Shown here piece after piece: positions 1-7,487 of a stretch of 64,000 nt of DNA. The notes below the pieces were generated by a model. That model was not told the origin of the DNA, ran no database searches, and saw nothing but the letters and a program-made list of their open reading frames with translations. Source of the DNA: Planctomycetota bacterium (GTDB lineage Bacteria > Planctomycetota > Phycisphaerae > Phycisphaerales > SM1A02); contig VGYX01000010.1 in the NCBI GenBank assembly GCA_016872835.1, forward strand, positions 1 to 64,000. The letters run 5' to 3'. Made by a program: the position numbers and the translations under genes. Numbering within the stretch: position 1 is the first letter of the stretch; each line of letters opens with the position of its first letter.

Positions 1-237
1 GGCACGGGCAACTTCTCGTCGTTCGGCGCCAACCAGTACGCGGGCTTCTCTTTCGGCACTGGGTTGAACACCTTCTTCGGCTGGGCGAGCTTCACCATGA
101 ACGGGCAGAACTCGATCACCCTGAACGCGATTGCCTACACCCAGGGCACGATCGGCGCCGGGATGCTCATCCCCGCCCCGGGCGCAGTGGCGCTCCTTGG
201 CCTCGCGGGTGCCGCGGGCACGCGTCGTCGCCGCTGA
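1..237 (+). CDS. C-terminal end of a PEP-CTERM-like exported protein (5' partial)
   Basis: The reading frame is open from the first base and stops at TGA 235-237, so only the last 78 residues are present. The visible part is Gly/Phe/Asn/Thr-rich, as in beta-rich secreted proteins. It ends in the tripartite sorting signal of the PEP-CTERM class: a Pro-rich motif (IPAPGAVA), a short hydrophobic helix (LLGLAGAAG) and a terminal Arg cluster (TRRRR). In this class the signal is known to direct export and processing by an exosortase. The PAPGA variant is one I associate with Phycisphaerae, which is the first taxonomic hint in the window. Most of the protein lies outside the window, so its function cannot be named. 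A hairpin terminator follows. Confidence 0.8.
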   Translation, partial: GTGNFSSFGANQYAGFSFGTGLNTFFGWASFTMNGQNSITLNAIAYTQGTIGAGMLIPAPGAVALLGLAGAAGTRRRR

Positions 238-283
238 GGTTCACCTCGTGCATTGACGCCGGCCTCGGCCGGCGGCCAGACTC

Positions 284-325
284 CTCGCCGTGCCGCCTTC
301 GGGCGGTGCGGCGAGATTTTTCGTT
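284..325 (+). terminator. Rho-independent terminator after the PEP-CTERM gene
   Basis: A GC-rich inverted repeat (CTCGCCG..GCCGCC, loop TTCG, GGCGG..CGGCGAG, with a two-base mismatch) is followed at once by ATTTTT. It sits about 47 bases downstream of the stop codon of the exported protein. Confidence 0.75.
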
Positions 326-442
326 GGGGTGACTCCGCCGCGGACGAATCGCCGCGGAATCCGCCGCGACATCCCTTGATCTCGTGGCCGAGTCGAGCGT
401 CACTGTGCCGGTCGCGGAGCGCCCGCGGCCGGAGGAGGCACG

Positions 443-655
443 ATGACCGCGACCGGAGAGCGAATCGACGTGGATGCCGAGCGCAGGAAGCTCGGGGCGA
501 TGACCGCAGGGATGGCAAAGGCGGCGGCGGAGGCCCTCATCCGCCACCGATCGGCTTCGTCGCGCTGCGATCCGGGTTTCGCGAAACCCACGCCACGGAC
601 TGCGACCCGTCGTAACGCCACGGGAAGTACACGAATCGGCTCGTCCAGACGGTGA
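443..655 (+). CDS. Possible small protein or gene remnant behind a strong ribosome binding site
   Basis: A very strong Shine-Dalgarno sequence (GGAGGAGG, 431-438) lies just before this ATG. The first 32 or so residues (MTATGERIDVDAERRK...EAL) look like a plausible soluble helical start. After about base 538 the frame runs antisense to the oppositely oriented gene at 537-824 and becomes Arg/Ser/Thr-rich, which is typical of non-coding shadow. The likeliest reading is a small gene that has lost its end, or one shorter than drawn. No family is recognised. Confidence 0.25.
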   Translation: MTATGERIDVDAERRKLGAMTAGMAKAAAEALIRHRSASSRCDPGFAKPTPRTATRRNATGSTRIGSSRR

Positions 656-824
656 ATGGATCGCCATCCGTGGTGCCCCAGCCTGCGTCGAAGCGCCGGT
701 CAAGTGCCGCATCATCCCGGGTCATGGCCTCGATGTCGTCCCATGCCTCGCCGGTGACGGCAAAGGCGCGATTCAACTCGTCGCGCCAGCAGGTCAGCTC
801 GAGGTTCGATTCGATCTGTGGCAT
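537..824 (-). CDS. Conserved hypothetical protein, 95 aa, in a toxin-antitoxin operon
   Basis: A soluble 95-residue protein with no signal peptide or membrane segment. It has the layout of a small orphan family I have seen in bacteria with many toxin-antitoxin loci: an N-terminal helix (ELTCWRDELNRAF), an acidic middle (DDIEAMTRDDAALDRRF) and an aromatic strand region (DPFTVWTSRFVYFPWRYDG) followed by AWVSRNP. No catalytic motif is evident. It starts one base after the stop of higA on the same strand, so it is probably the last gene of the higB-higA transcript. Its function is unknown. Confidence 0.6.
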   Translation of the reverse strand: MPQIESNLELTCWRDELNRAFAVTGEAWDDIEAMTRDDAALDRRFDAGWGTTDGDPFTVWTSRFVYFPWRYDGSQSVAWVSRNPDRSATKPIGGG

Positions 825-825
825 G

Positions 826-1137
826 TCACGCCGCCTTGTACGGCCTGATCTTGGCGATGGTCCTGGTGCCCCGCGAGTCGCGGGCCACCTCGAGTTCGTA
901 GCGGGCCTGCAGGTTCATCCAGAACTCCGCGGTCGTCTTGAAGTAGGCCGCCAGGCGCAGCGCGGTGTCCGCGCTGAACGCGCGAGTTCCATGCACGAGG
1001 CGTCCGACCCGGTCGGCAGGCATGCCCGTGTCCTTGGCAAGGCGGTACATGGAGATCCCGAGCGGAACGAGGAACTCCTCGTGCAGGATCTCGCCAGGGT
1101 GGACGGGGCGGTGGCGATTGGCATGGGTGCTGGGCAT
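826..1137 (-). CDS. higA: HigA-family antitoxin (XRE-type DNA-binding protein)
   Basis: This 103-residue protein matches HigA antitoxins. It opens with the family signature HPGEILHEEFLVPLGIS, followed by a helix-turn-helix (MYRLAKDTGMPADRVGRLVHG). It then has the conserved FSADTALRLAAYFKTTAEFWMNLQ segment and a basic tail. HigA neutralises the HigB ribonuclease and represses its own operon. The ATG at 1137 places the family signature close to the N-terminus; upstream in-frame codons only add low-complexity residues overlapping higB. The toxin gene just upstream (1163-1441) carries a nonsense codon, so this may be an orphan antitoxin still acting as a regulator. Confidence 0.88.
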   Translation of the reverse strand: MPSTHANRHRPVHPGEILHEEFLVPLGISMYRLAKDTGMPADRVGRLVHGTRAFSADTALRLAAYFKTTAEFWMNLQARYELEVARDSRGTRTIAKIRPYKAA

Positions 1138-1162
1138 GGTGACCTTGTTCAGCAGTAGTCGC

Positions 1163-1441
1163 TCAGTGGTAGTCGATGATTCGGACGCCGGAGGCGTTTC
1201 CTTCGGACCAGCGGAACACGATGCGCCACTGGTCATTCACGCGAATCGAGTGAAAGCCACGCAGGTCGCCCCGCAAGGCCTCCAGCCGGTTCCCCGGCGG
1301 CACACGGACATCGATGCTCGCGGCCGCATCGATGATCAGGAGCTTGCGGAGCGCGGCACGCTAGATCTCGGCCGACAGGCCCTTGACCCGTTCCCGGCCG
1401 AAGAGGTCCTTGGTGCGGCGATCAGCGAGGCTGGTAATCAC
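1163..1441 (-). pseudogene. higB: HigB/RelE-type toxin gene interrupted by an in-frame TAG
   Basis: Reading through one TAG (1361-1363, codon 27) gives a complete 92-residue HigB-like protein. It starts VITSLADRRTKDLF, continues through the helix RAALRKLLIIDAA, then the RelE-fold core (LEALRGDLRGFHSIRVNDQW) and RIVFRWSEG, and ends IIDYH. The stop sits in a helix between LSAEI and RAALRKL, where homologues typically have Gln, so CAG to TAG is the simplest change. The frame is otherwise intact with no indel. The gene starts with GTG and sits upstream of higA on the same strand, the usual HigBA order. As written, only a 26-residue peptide would be made. Nonsense mutation, sequencing error and readthrough are all compatible. 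Confidence 0.8.
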
Positions 1442-1449
1442 GCTTGGCA

Positions 1450-1477
1450 ATATTAACGCATGGCGTGAATATGTCAA
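1450..1477 (-). promoter_or_regulatory. Near-consensus sigma70-type promoter and operator of the higBA locus
   Basis: On the minus strand a perfect -35 (TTGACA, 1472-1477) is separated by 16 bases from a TAATAT -10 (1450-1455). An imperfect palindrome, ATTAACGC-ATG-GCGTGAAT (1452-1470), covers the spacer and part of the -10 box, as expected for an autorepressing HigA operator. The predicted start of transcription falls at or just before the GTG of higB, so the message would be almost leaderless. Confidence 0.7.
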
Positions 1478-1625
1478 GGGCGAATTGCCGCGCGGTGTGC
1501 TGCGGCATGCACGACTCCATGCGGAGAGCATCGAGAACACGGATCACCGAACGATGCTGCTGAGGGACTTGGACTCTCTTGGCGCCTGAGACCGAGCGAT
1601 GCCTCGCCGCGTAGAGTGTCCGTCC

Positions 1626-2222
1626 ATGATGCTGTGTGGCGCGATCCTTCGACGATTCATTCCGCCGCTCGCGTCGTTGGCCTTGGTCGGCTGCGTGATC
1701 GGCGGGGAGCCGGCACCGGAGCCCGCCGCCCCCCAACTCCTCCCGTTCACCTACGCAGCTCGGCAAGACGGCGCGCGGATGGGGCTGCGCGAGGGCGAAG
1801 GCATGCCGCACGTCCGCTGCGTGTTCGAGGACAGCCGCGGGCGTGTGTGAATCGGCAACAACGGCGTCGGCGTGGTCGTGGTCGACGGCGATGCGACATT
1901 CGGCCTCGCCCCACTCGCCGGGACCGGCGAGGCACTGCTGTGCATGGGCGCGCCGCTGACTTCCTCGGCGGCCGTGAACCGTGACCGATCGCTGCAGCGC
2001 GTCTTCTCGATCGGCGAGGACCGCGACGGCAACATCTGGATCGGCACCATCGACGGCGGCGCGTGGCGGTACGACGGGCGTGGCTTGCGGCAATTCACGG
2101 CGAGCGACGGCCTGACGAGCGCAAGTGTCATGGCCATTTACCGTGACCGCGACGGGGTGCTCTGGCTCGGCGGCACCGGCGTGTTCCGCTTCGATGGATC
2201 TCGCTTCGAGCGCGTTCGCTGA
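1626..2222 (+). pseudogene. Lipoprotein with two-component-regulator-type propeller repeats, broken by an in-frame TGA
   Basis: The N-terminus is a lipoprotein signal (hydrophobic stretch ending LALVGC, cysteine at the lipobox). The frame stops at TGA 1848-1850 (codon 75) but stays open to 2222. Across the stop the sequence reads SRGRV-stop-IGNNGVGVVVVDG. Downstream repeats have the matching pattern DGNIWIGTIDGGAWRYDG and DGVLWLGGTGVFRFDG, so the stop replaces the conserved Trp (TGG to TGA). These repeats build beta-propellers in extracytoplasmic sensor domains. Only about three repeats are present, far fewer than a full propeller, so the gene was probably already a fragment. The same-strand gene downstream (2290-2985) is also interrupted. 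Confidence 0.7.
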
Positions 2223-2289
2223 ACAACGACTGCAGCGGCCCCTCCACCGTGGCATGGCTTCGCGCGACCCGTAACCTATCGAACCTCCC

Positions 2290-2985
2290 ATGACCCTCGA
2301 GCATGCCCAACGCCACCTTCCCGACGGCTACGTGATCCGCACCATGCGCGACGTGGACCACGCCGAGGTGTCGGCGATCTGCGCCACGATCTACCCGACC
2401 GAGCGGCCCTACACCGAGGCCGAGCTGCGAACGCACCAGACCCGTTTTCCCGAGGGCCAGTTCGTGATCGAGCATGTCGCGTCGAGCGCGGTCGCGGGCG
2501 CGCACTTCATGCTGCTGTTGAACATGATGCACTTCCATGTCGACGACTCGTGGGAGGCGCTCACGGCGGGCGGATCATTCACCGACCACGACCCCTAGGG
2601 GCACACGCTCTATGGCGCGGACCTGTTCGTGCACCCCGGCCACCAGCACCATGGGCTCGGCCGCGCACTCACCGAAGCCACTCGCGGGCTCGCGCAGGCC
2701 AAGCGTCTCTGGCGCATGGTGGGTGGCAGCCGAATGCCCGGCCACGGCAAGGTGTCCGGCACGATCGCCCCCGACGACTACATCGCGCGCGTCAAGCGCG
2801 CCGAGGCGAGCGACCCCGTGCTCACGGCGCACCTGCACGATGGGTGGGACGCGATCACCGCGATCCGCGGCTACCTGCCGCATGACGAGGAGAGCGCGGG
2901 CTGGGCCGCGGTGATCCAGTGGGTGAATCCGGAGTGTCCGCCACCGCCTGGGTTCGATCTGTCGCGTGTGCCGCGGAAGGCGTGA
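2290..2985 (+). pseudogene. GNAT-family N-acetyltransferase gene interrupted by an in-frame TAG
   Basis: A frame of 231 codons is continuous except for one TAG at 2596-2598 (codon 103). Before it lies an acetyltransferase N-terminal half (YVIRTMRDVDHAEVSAIC...). After it comes the acetyl-CoA-binding region, GADLFVHPGHQHHGLGRAL, which carries the conserved Q/HxxGxG/A-type motif, then a long C-terminal extension ending near WAAVIQWVNPECPPPPGF. Neither half would be a functional transferase alone, since motif A lies beyond the stop. A single change such as GAG or CAG to TAG would explain it. It is the third adjacent gene with a lone nonsense codon. Confidence 0.72.
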
Positions 2986-3005
2986 GGCCGGAACGGGCAG
3001 GCGCC

Positions 3006-3425
3006 TCAGTCGAGGAATCGTGCCCGCAGATCGGGCGTCGGCACCATGCAGGTCTCGGAGCGCCCGAACCATCGGTAGCGGCGGCGCGCCACGAAGCGAT
3101 AGAGCGCGTCGCGAAGGCCCCGCGGCAGCACGCGGAACACGCCGAACATGGGCCACGGAAACGGCATGCGCCGCGCCATGGCGAGCGCGGCGTCGGAACG
3201 CTCCAGCGCGCGGCCCTGGTCGATGACCACGATGGTGCTTGGCGTGCCCGAGGCGAGCAGTTCGTGGCCCACCGCCGCGCATGCCTTGTGCGCCGCCTCA
3301 GACTGCAGCGCCGCGAACCGGAACTGCGCATGCGGATCGCGCGCAATGAGGAACTTCACCACGCCGCTGCAAAGATTGCAGACGCCGTCGAACAGGATGA
3401 TGGTGGGCTGCTCCGGGATGGTCAT
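3006..3425 (-). CDS. DCC-family (DUF393) thiol-disulfide oxidoreductase-like protein
   Basis: A 139-residue protein with the family-defining DGVCNLC motif right after an IILFD strand, at about residues 13-19. It continues with the usual core (FAALQSEAAHKA, STIVVIDQGRALERSDAALAMARRM) and the C-terminal basic helix (RDALYRFVARRRYRWFG). The CxxC resembles thioredoxin-like active sites, but the reaction is not established for most members. It lies 5 bases downstream of the membrane protein gene on the same strand. That pairing with a DoxX-like or HTTM-like membrane protein is common for DCC proteins and suggests shared work at the membrane. Confidence 0.88.
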   Translation of the reverse strand: MTIPEQPTIILFDGVCNLCSGVVKFLIARDPHAQFRFAALQSEAAHKACAAVGHELLASGTPSTIVVIDQGRALERSDAALAMARRMPFPWPMFGVFRVLPRGLRDALYRFVARRRYRWFGRSETCMVPTPDLRARFLD

Positions 3426-3430
3426 GGGCG

Positions 3431-4750
3431 CTAGCGGTTGAACGGCTCCTCGTTGATCCAGCGGAAGCCGCGATTCATGAGCAGGAAGTCGCCCGGCTCA
3501 CGACGCTCGCAGATGGCCTCCACGCGCACGCCCTCGATCGTGCCGCTCACGCGCAGCCCCCGCTCGCCTTCGCCCGCAAACTCGAGCGTGCCCACGGATG
3601 GCGGTGGCGCGGCGGGCTCCGCCGAGGCACCCTGCGCCGCGCTCGGCGCACCGAACAGTGTGAGCAGGTTGTCCTTCACTTCCATGCGCCAGCCGCGCTT
3701 GCCGCCGCCCACCTCGATCACGCCAAGGCTCTTCATTTCGGGCATGTCCACGAAACCGAGCCACTCCCAGCGCAGCGCATCGGGGCCCGGCCCAGGCACC
3801 AGCTCGCCGTCACGACGGAACTCTCTGATCTTCCAGAACCCGTCGAGCCAACCGCGGTTCTCGCGCGAGATATACATGCGCTGCATCGAGTGCGTCTGCA
3901 GCAGCATGGCCCCGAGCACGACCACCAGCCACACGCACTTCACAGCGAAGGCGACGCGCCGCAGCGTGCGGTTGGTCCACGGCCCTCGCAGGTCGGCGCG
4001 CGGCACCGGCCGATTCAGCAGGAACATGCGGACCAGTCGCGGCAGGTCGGGCGCAGCGATCACCAGCGCGATCGCGAGCAGCTGGAACGAAAAGATCTTG
4101 ACCGGCACGTCGTAGCACATGTTCAGCATGAACACGTTGACCATCACGCCGGCGGTGAACAGCGCGCCCGCCAGCTGCGTTCGGCGGAAACACAGCAGCA
4201 CGCCACCCACGATCTCCATCCAGCCCGCGAACATGCTGTAGGCGCGGCTGGCGCCCATGAAGGTCCAGAGCAGACCCATCGGAGAAGCCTCGCCGTAGCG
4301 CTTCAGGAGATGGCTGACATCGGGTGCCGGGAACTGCATCTCAAACACCTTCGCCAAGCCGTAGCTGAACATCGCCGACGCAAGCACGAAGCGCATGGCG
4401 ATCCACAGACCATCGTGAAGGCGCGGGTAACTCACGCGCGTGCGGTCCAACGCGGTCCAGACGAGCGCGACTCCGAAAGCAAGGGCCAGCTCCGAGGCCA
4501 GTTGCACCCAGTTGAAGGTGGTGTCGCCGGATCCGTTGGGGAACACGGTGATGTCGACGCCGAAGACCACGCGGCCGATCCACACGTAGAGCGGCTGCCT
4601 GGCGAGGTCGATCCATCCGCCCACCACCTCACCCAGCGGCACCAGGCCGCAGAGCGCCGACGCGAAGGCGAGCAGGAAATACACGAACAGCAACCGGAAC
4701 GCGATGCGAGTCATCCAGTGCCAGCCGGTCGAGGGGTGCGTGTCGTGCAT
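3431..4750 (-). CDS. Polytopic membrane protein, DoxX-like, partner of the DCC protein
   Basis: A 439-residue protein. A hydrophobic segment near the N-terminus (FRLLFVYFLLAFASALCGLVPLG) is followed by several further membrane segments up to about residue 290. A soluble C-terminal region of about 140 residues (from QTHSMQRMYISRENRGW on) has a Pro/Ala-rich insert and ends DFLLMNRGFRWINEEPFNR. The middle section (FGLAKVFEMQFP..., MFAGWMEIVGGVLLCFRRTQLAGAL) has the look of DoxX/SURF4-type proteins. The stop is 5 bases before the start of the DCC gene, so they are probably one operon. The exact function is unknown; a membrane redox or respiratory accessory role is an inference from the neighbour. 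Confidence 0.6.
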   Translation of the reverse strand: MHDTHPSTGWHWMTRIAFRLLFVYFLLAFASALCGLVPLGEVVGGWIDLARQPLYVWIGRVVFGVDITVFPNGSGDTTFNWVQLASELALAFGVALVWTALDRTRVSYPRLHDGLWIAMRFVLASAMFSYGLAKVFEMQFPAPDVSHLLKRYGEASPMGLLWTFMGASRAYSMFAGWMEIVGGVLLCFRRTQLAGALFTAGVMVNVFMLNMCYDVPVKIFSFQLLAIALVIAAPDLPRLVRMFLLNRPVPRADLRGPWTNRTLRRVAFAVKCVWLVVVLGAMLLQTHSMQRMYISRENRGWLDGFWKIREFRRDGELVPGPGPDALRWEWLGFVDMPEMKSLGVIEVGGGKRGWRMEVKDNLLTLFGAPSAAQGASAEPAAPPPSVGTLEFAGEGERGLRVSGTIEGVRVEAICERREPGDFLLMNRGFRWINEEPFNR

Positions 4751-4792
4751 CGGTCGGTTCCCGCCAATTCAGGCTAACAGCGAAGCCTGAAC

Positions 4793-5683
4793 TCACTGCC
4801 TGACCGGCACCGCATCCATCGCGACCCGAACACTGACGAAGCCCTCCCAGGATGGCCTCGTCGCTGTTCGGTTCGCGGAACGGCAGTATGGTGCGGCATA
4901 CCCGTTGCTGCCGCCGCGATAGACGCGATCGGTTCCCTGTGAAGGGCCAGTCGGATCAATCGCGGGGCCACCGGAGTACCTCTCGTACCAGTCGGCGCAC
5001 CACTCCCACGCGTTGCCGTGCATGTCGTACAAGCCCCACGCATTCGGCTTCTTCCGGCCGACCGGGTGCGGCTCGATGCCGCTGTTCTCCGCGTACCACG
5101 CGTACTCGCCGAGCATTCGCACGTCGTCGCCGAAGGCATATTCGCCCGGGCTGCCTGCCCGGCATGCGTACTCCCACTCGGCTTCGGTCGGCAGGCGATA
5201 CACGCGGCCTGCGGCCCGCTCGTCAGGGAGTGCTGACAGGCGCGTGCAGAACTCGACCGCGTCGTTCCAGGAGATCCGATCGACGGGATGGTGTGCGCCG
5301 CCATCTTCGATGCCCGGGCCCTGGCCTAGGCTGGGATTGCGCCCCATCACCCGCTCGTACTGGGACTGCGTGACCTCGAAGGCGCCGATCCAGTAGTCGC
5401 GGGTCAGCGTGACGGCATGCGCGCGCTCGTCGCCATCGGCATTCGGGTTGCCGGGGCGCGAACCCATCACGAACTCACCCTTTGGAACGCGCACCAGCTT
5501 CATGCCGATGCTGTTGACGAACTCCCGCGACGAGGCGCCTGGATCGATCGGCACGCTGGCCGCCTGAGCGGCATCGGAAGCTCGTGGCTGGGTAGTCGCA
5601 TCGCTCGGAGCCTGACAGGAGACGGCGAGGAGCGCGGTCTGCACGCAGGCAGCAAGCACGACTCGATTGAATGGGTTCATCAT
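4793..5683 (-). CDS. SUMF1/formylglycine-generating-enzyme-like lipoprotein
   Basis: A 296-residue protein from the ATG at 5683. The N-terminus is a lipoprotein signal (VVLAACVQTALLAVSC), which decides this start over an upstream in-frame ATG at 5779. The mature part is a full SUMF1 domain: FVNSIGMKLVRVPKGEFVMG, then PVDRISWNDAVEFCTRLS, YRLPTEAEWEYACRAG, GLYDMHGNAWEWCADWY and VYRGGSNG...CRSANR. True FGEs use a Cys pair near the C-terminus; only one Cys (in YCRSANR) is seen there, so sulfatase activation is unlikely. Family members outside FGE often serve as structural or ligand-binding modules, and planctomycetes carry many. Its substrate is unknown. Confidence 0.85.
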   Translation of the reverse strand: MMNPFNRVVLAACVQTALLAVSCQAPSDATTQPRASDAAQAASVPIDPGASSREFVNSIGMKLVRVPKGEFVMGSRPGNPNADGDERAHAVTLTRDYWIGAFEVTQSQYERVMGRNPSLGQGPGIEDGGAHHPVDRISWNDAVEFCTRLSALPDERAAGRVYRLPTEAEWEYACRAGSPGEYAFGDDVRMLGEYAWYAENSGIEPHPVGRKKPNAWGLYDMHGNAWEWCADWYERYSGGPAIDPTGPSQGTDRVYRGGSNGYAAPYCRSANRTATRPSWEGFVSVRVAMDAVPVRQ

Positions 5684-5780
5684 TGGACGCTCTCGCTTGA
5701 CGGACTTCCTCTTCGACTGACTCGAATCGAAGTTGTGACGAAGGTTCGGTCGTTCAGAAATGCGCGACCATCGCTCCATA

Positions 5781-6110
5781 CTACGCGGCCAGATAGTCCA
5801 CGATCACCTTCGTGTCGGTGGTGTGCAGGCGGTCACCGAAGCGGTGAAAGTTCGTCGCGTCCACGAACCCGTGGCTCGCTGGGTCGAGCACGAGGTTCGG
5901 GCACCCCTGATGCGACTCGCCGACCAGTTGCACGATCTCGCGCCGCGGCCGTGGGTATGCGACGTAGCGAATGTCGAGCCGCGTGCGCAGCTCGGGGCAG
6001 CAGGCAAGCACGCCCTCAAGAAACGCGCAGTCGGGGCAGTAGTACTTCTTGCCCTCGCTGTCGCGGGCGCTGTCGGTGAATCCGGGTGTGAGCAGGAAGA
6101 GGATGTCCAT
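5781..6110 (-). CDS. DUF3088-like protein, 109 aa
   Basis: A small thioredoxin-fold-like protein starting MDILFLLTPGF and containing a CPDCAFLEGVLACCPEL segment, followed by LDIRYVAYPRPRREIVQLVGE, CPNLVLDP and a C-terminal strand and helix (TDTKVIVDYLAA). This matches my memory of the DUF3088 family. The CPDC motif (residues 25-28) suggests a redox or metal site, but no reaction is known. The ATG at 6110 was chosen because upstream residues do not fit the fold. It is followed, 97 bases later on the same strand, by the SUMF1-like gene. Confidence 0.7.
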   Translation of the reverse strand: MDILFLLTPGFTDSARDSEGKKYYCPDCAFLEGVLACCPELRTRLDIRYVAYPRPRREIVQLVGESHQGCPNLVLDPASHGFVDATNFHRFGDRLHTTDTKVIVDYLAA

Positions 6111-6235
6111 GATTCGTGCGGAGAGTATGGGGATGTGAAACAACTCGAAACGGATCAGGGATTCGGAGTCGAAATTCGGCAGTTTTCGGCTGGAGCGGAA
6201 TTGCGCCTCGTTTTGTTCGGTTCATACTGGAGGAC

Positions 6236-6484
6236 ATGAGCGTGACCGGAGAACAGATTCGAGAGCAGCTTCGCGTGATGCCGTTTCGGCCATTCCGCCT
6301 TCAAATGGTCGACCAGCGGACCTTCGAGGTGCACCACCCCGACTTCGCCATGGTGGTTCCAAACCGGCGCCACCTGATCGTGTTCTCGATGGAGAATCTG
6401 GAGAGCTGGTGCATGATCGATGTGGCGCTGATCGCGTCGCTGCAGCCGATCGACGAGCGACCCTCGGCATCGCAAGCGGCGTGA
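6236..6484 (+). CDS. Small conserved hypothetical protein, 82 aa (planctomycete-type)
   Basis: The ATG at 6236 has a good ribosome binding site (GGAGG, 6 bases upstream) and is preferred over an upstream ATG at 6116 that would overlap the opposite gene. The protein reads MSVTGEQIREQL...MPFRPFRLQMVDQRTFEVHHPDFAMVVPNRRHLIVF and ends IDVALIASLQPIDE. This layout (xPFxPFxLxxxDxRxxxVxHPxF) belongs to a small orphan family I associate with planctomycetes, usually annotated as hypothetical. It is soluble with no catalytic motif. It stands alone between divergent neighbours. Confidence 0.65.
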   Translation: MSVTGEQIREQLRVMPFRPFRLQMVDQRTFEVHHPDFAMVVPNRRHLIVFSMENLESWCMIDVALIASLQPIDERPSASQAA

Positions 6485-6668
6485 CGCCCGCGGCCTCGTG
6501 CGCCTGCGTGTTCGTGCGTCAATTGCCGATCGTTTCGCTGCGTGATCGCCGCGCCGTCGTAAGGTGATCCCGAAAGCGAGGACACCATGAATCGGATCCA
6601 ACGCTCCAAGGCCTGGCAAGGCGAGCCTGCACCGGCTGCAGGTCGATCCGCCTGAGTGAATCCTCGGA

Positions 6669-7421
6669 TCACGCGCCGGAGAGCCTTGCCTCGATCGACA
6701 CGCTCGGCAGCCGCGCATCACGCACCATGTTGTTCAGGCGCAGACCTTCACATGCGTGCACGATCCACGGGTTGCCCATGGCGCGGTTCAGCGCGCACGC
6801 GAGTCGGTGGAAGTTCCAGCCCGGATTGCCGTCGAGTTGATAGAGGCCGGGCGGAAAGCGCTCAAGCACATCGGCCAGCACACGCGCGGTGTCATCCAGG
6901 AACGAGCATGCCTGAAGCCAGCAGGTGCTGGCATCGATGCGTCCATGTTCGGCCTGCTGGCGCATGAGGTAGTCCACCATCTGGTTCCCACCCGGTCGCA
7001 GCGCGATCTGCCATCCCAGTCGAACGATGTGCGCGGCAGGATTCACCGCGCGCACGTGCCGCTCGCACGCAAGCTTGTAGCGGCCGTAATCGTCCTGCGG
7101 CTCGGGCACGGCGGAAACGCCATGCGGACCTGTCTGGTGATGTCCGTAGACCGACACCGAACCCGTGTAGAGGAAGGCGATCCCCCGCCGCGCGCAGCAC
7201 GCGGCCATGTGCTCGGCCCAGCGCGGATCGCCCATGCCGCAGTGCACCAGCGCGGTGGCGCAGGAAGCATGGATGAAATCAACGACAGCGTGCTCGTCGT
7301 GTGGAGGCACCTCGTTGCGATCCCATGCGATCGTCTCACCGCCACGCCTGCGAAGTTCCTCCGCGAGCACGGGTGCGACCGTGCCATGCATGCCGGTGAT
7401 CAGGGTGCGAGCGACAGTCAT
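6669..7421 (-). CDS. NAD(P)-dependent epimerase/reductase, RmlD-like
   Basis: A 250-residue extended-SDR protein. The Rossmann nucleotide motif is TLITGMHGTVAPVLAEEL, close to the GxxGxxG pattern of dTDP-4-dehydrorhamnose reductases. A catalytic-type region follows (FLYTGSVSVYGHH, then DDYGRYKLACERHV with the YxxxK pair). The C-terminus (FPPGLYQLDGNPGWNFHRLACALNRAMG) matches the substrate-side helices of RmlD-like proteins. At 250 aa it is a little shorter than RmlD (about 290). The start at 7421 places the Rossmann strand at residue 5. No rhamnose genes are nearby, so the substrate is open. Confidence 0.72.
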   Translation of the reverse strand: MTVARTLITGMHGTVAPVLAEELRRRGGETIAWDRNEVPPHDEHAVVDFIHASCATALVHCGMGDPRWAEHMAACCARRGIAFLYTGSVSVYGHHQTGPHGVSAVPEPQDDYGRYKLACERHVRAVNPAAHIVRLGWQIALRPGGNQMVDYLMRQQAEHGRIDASTCWLQACSFLDDTARVLADVLERFPPGLYQLDGNPGWNFHRLACALNRAMGNPWIVHACEGLRLNNMVRDARLPSVSIEARLSGA

Positions 7422-7487
7422 CGGCGAAGGGTAGATGACGCTGCCGGAGCCAGGGGATCGCAAGGAGTCTGCCACTAGACTCCTCGT

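Noticed and set aside
6587..6655. A 22-codon frame with a GCGAGGA ribosome site
   Set aside because: Too short and of unremarkable composition; no support beyond one possible ribosome site.
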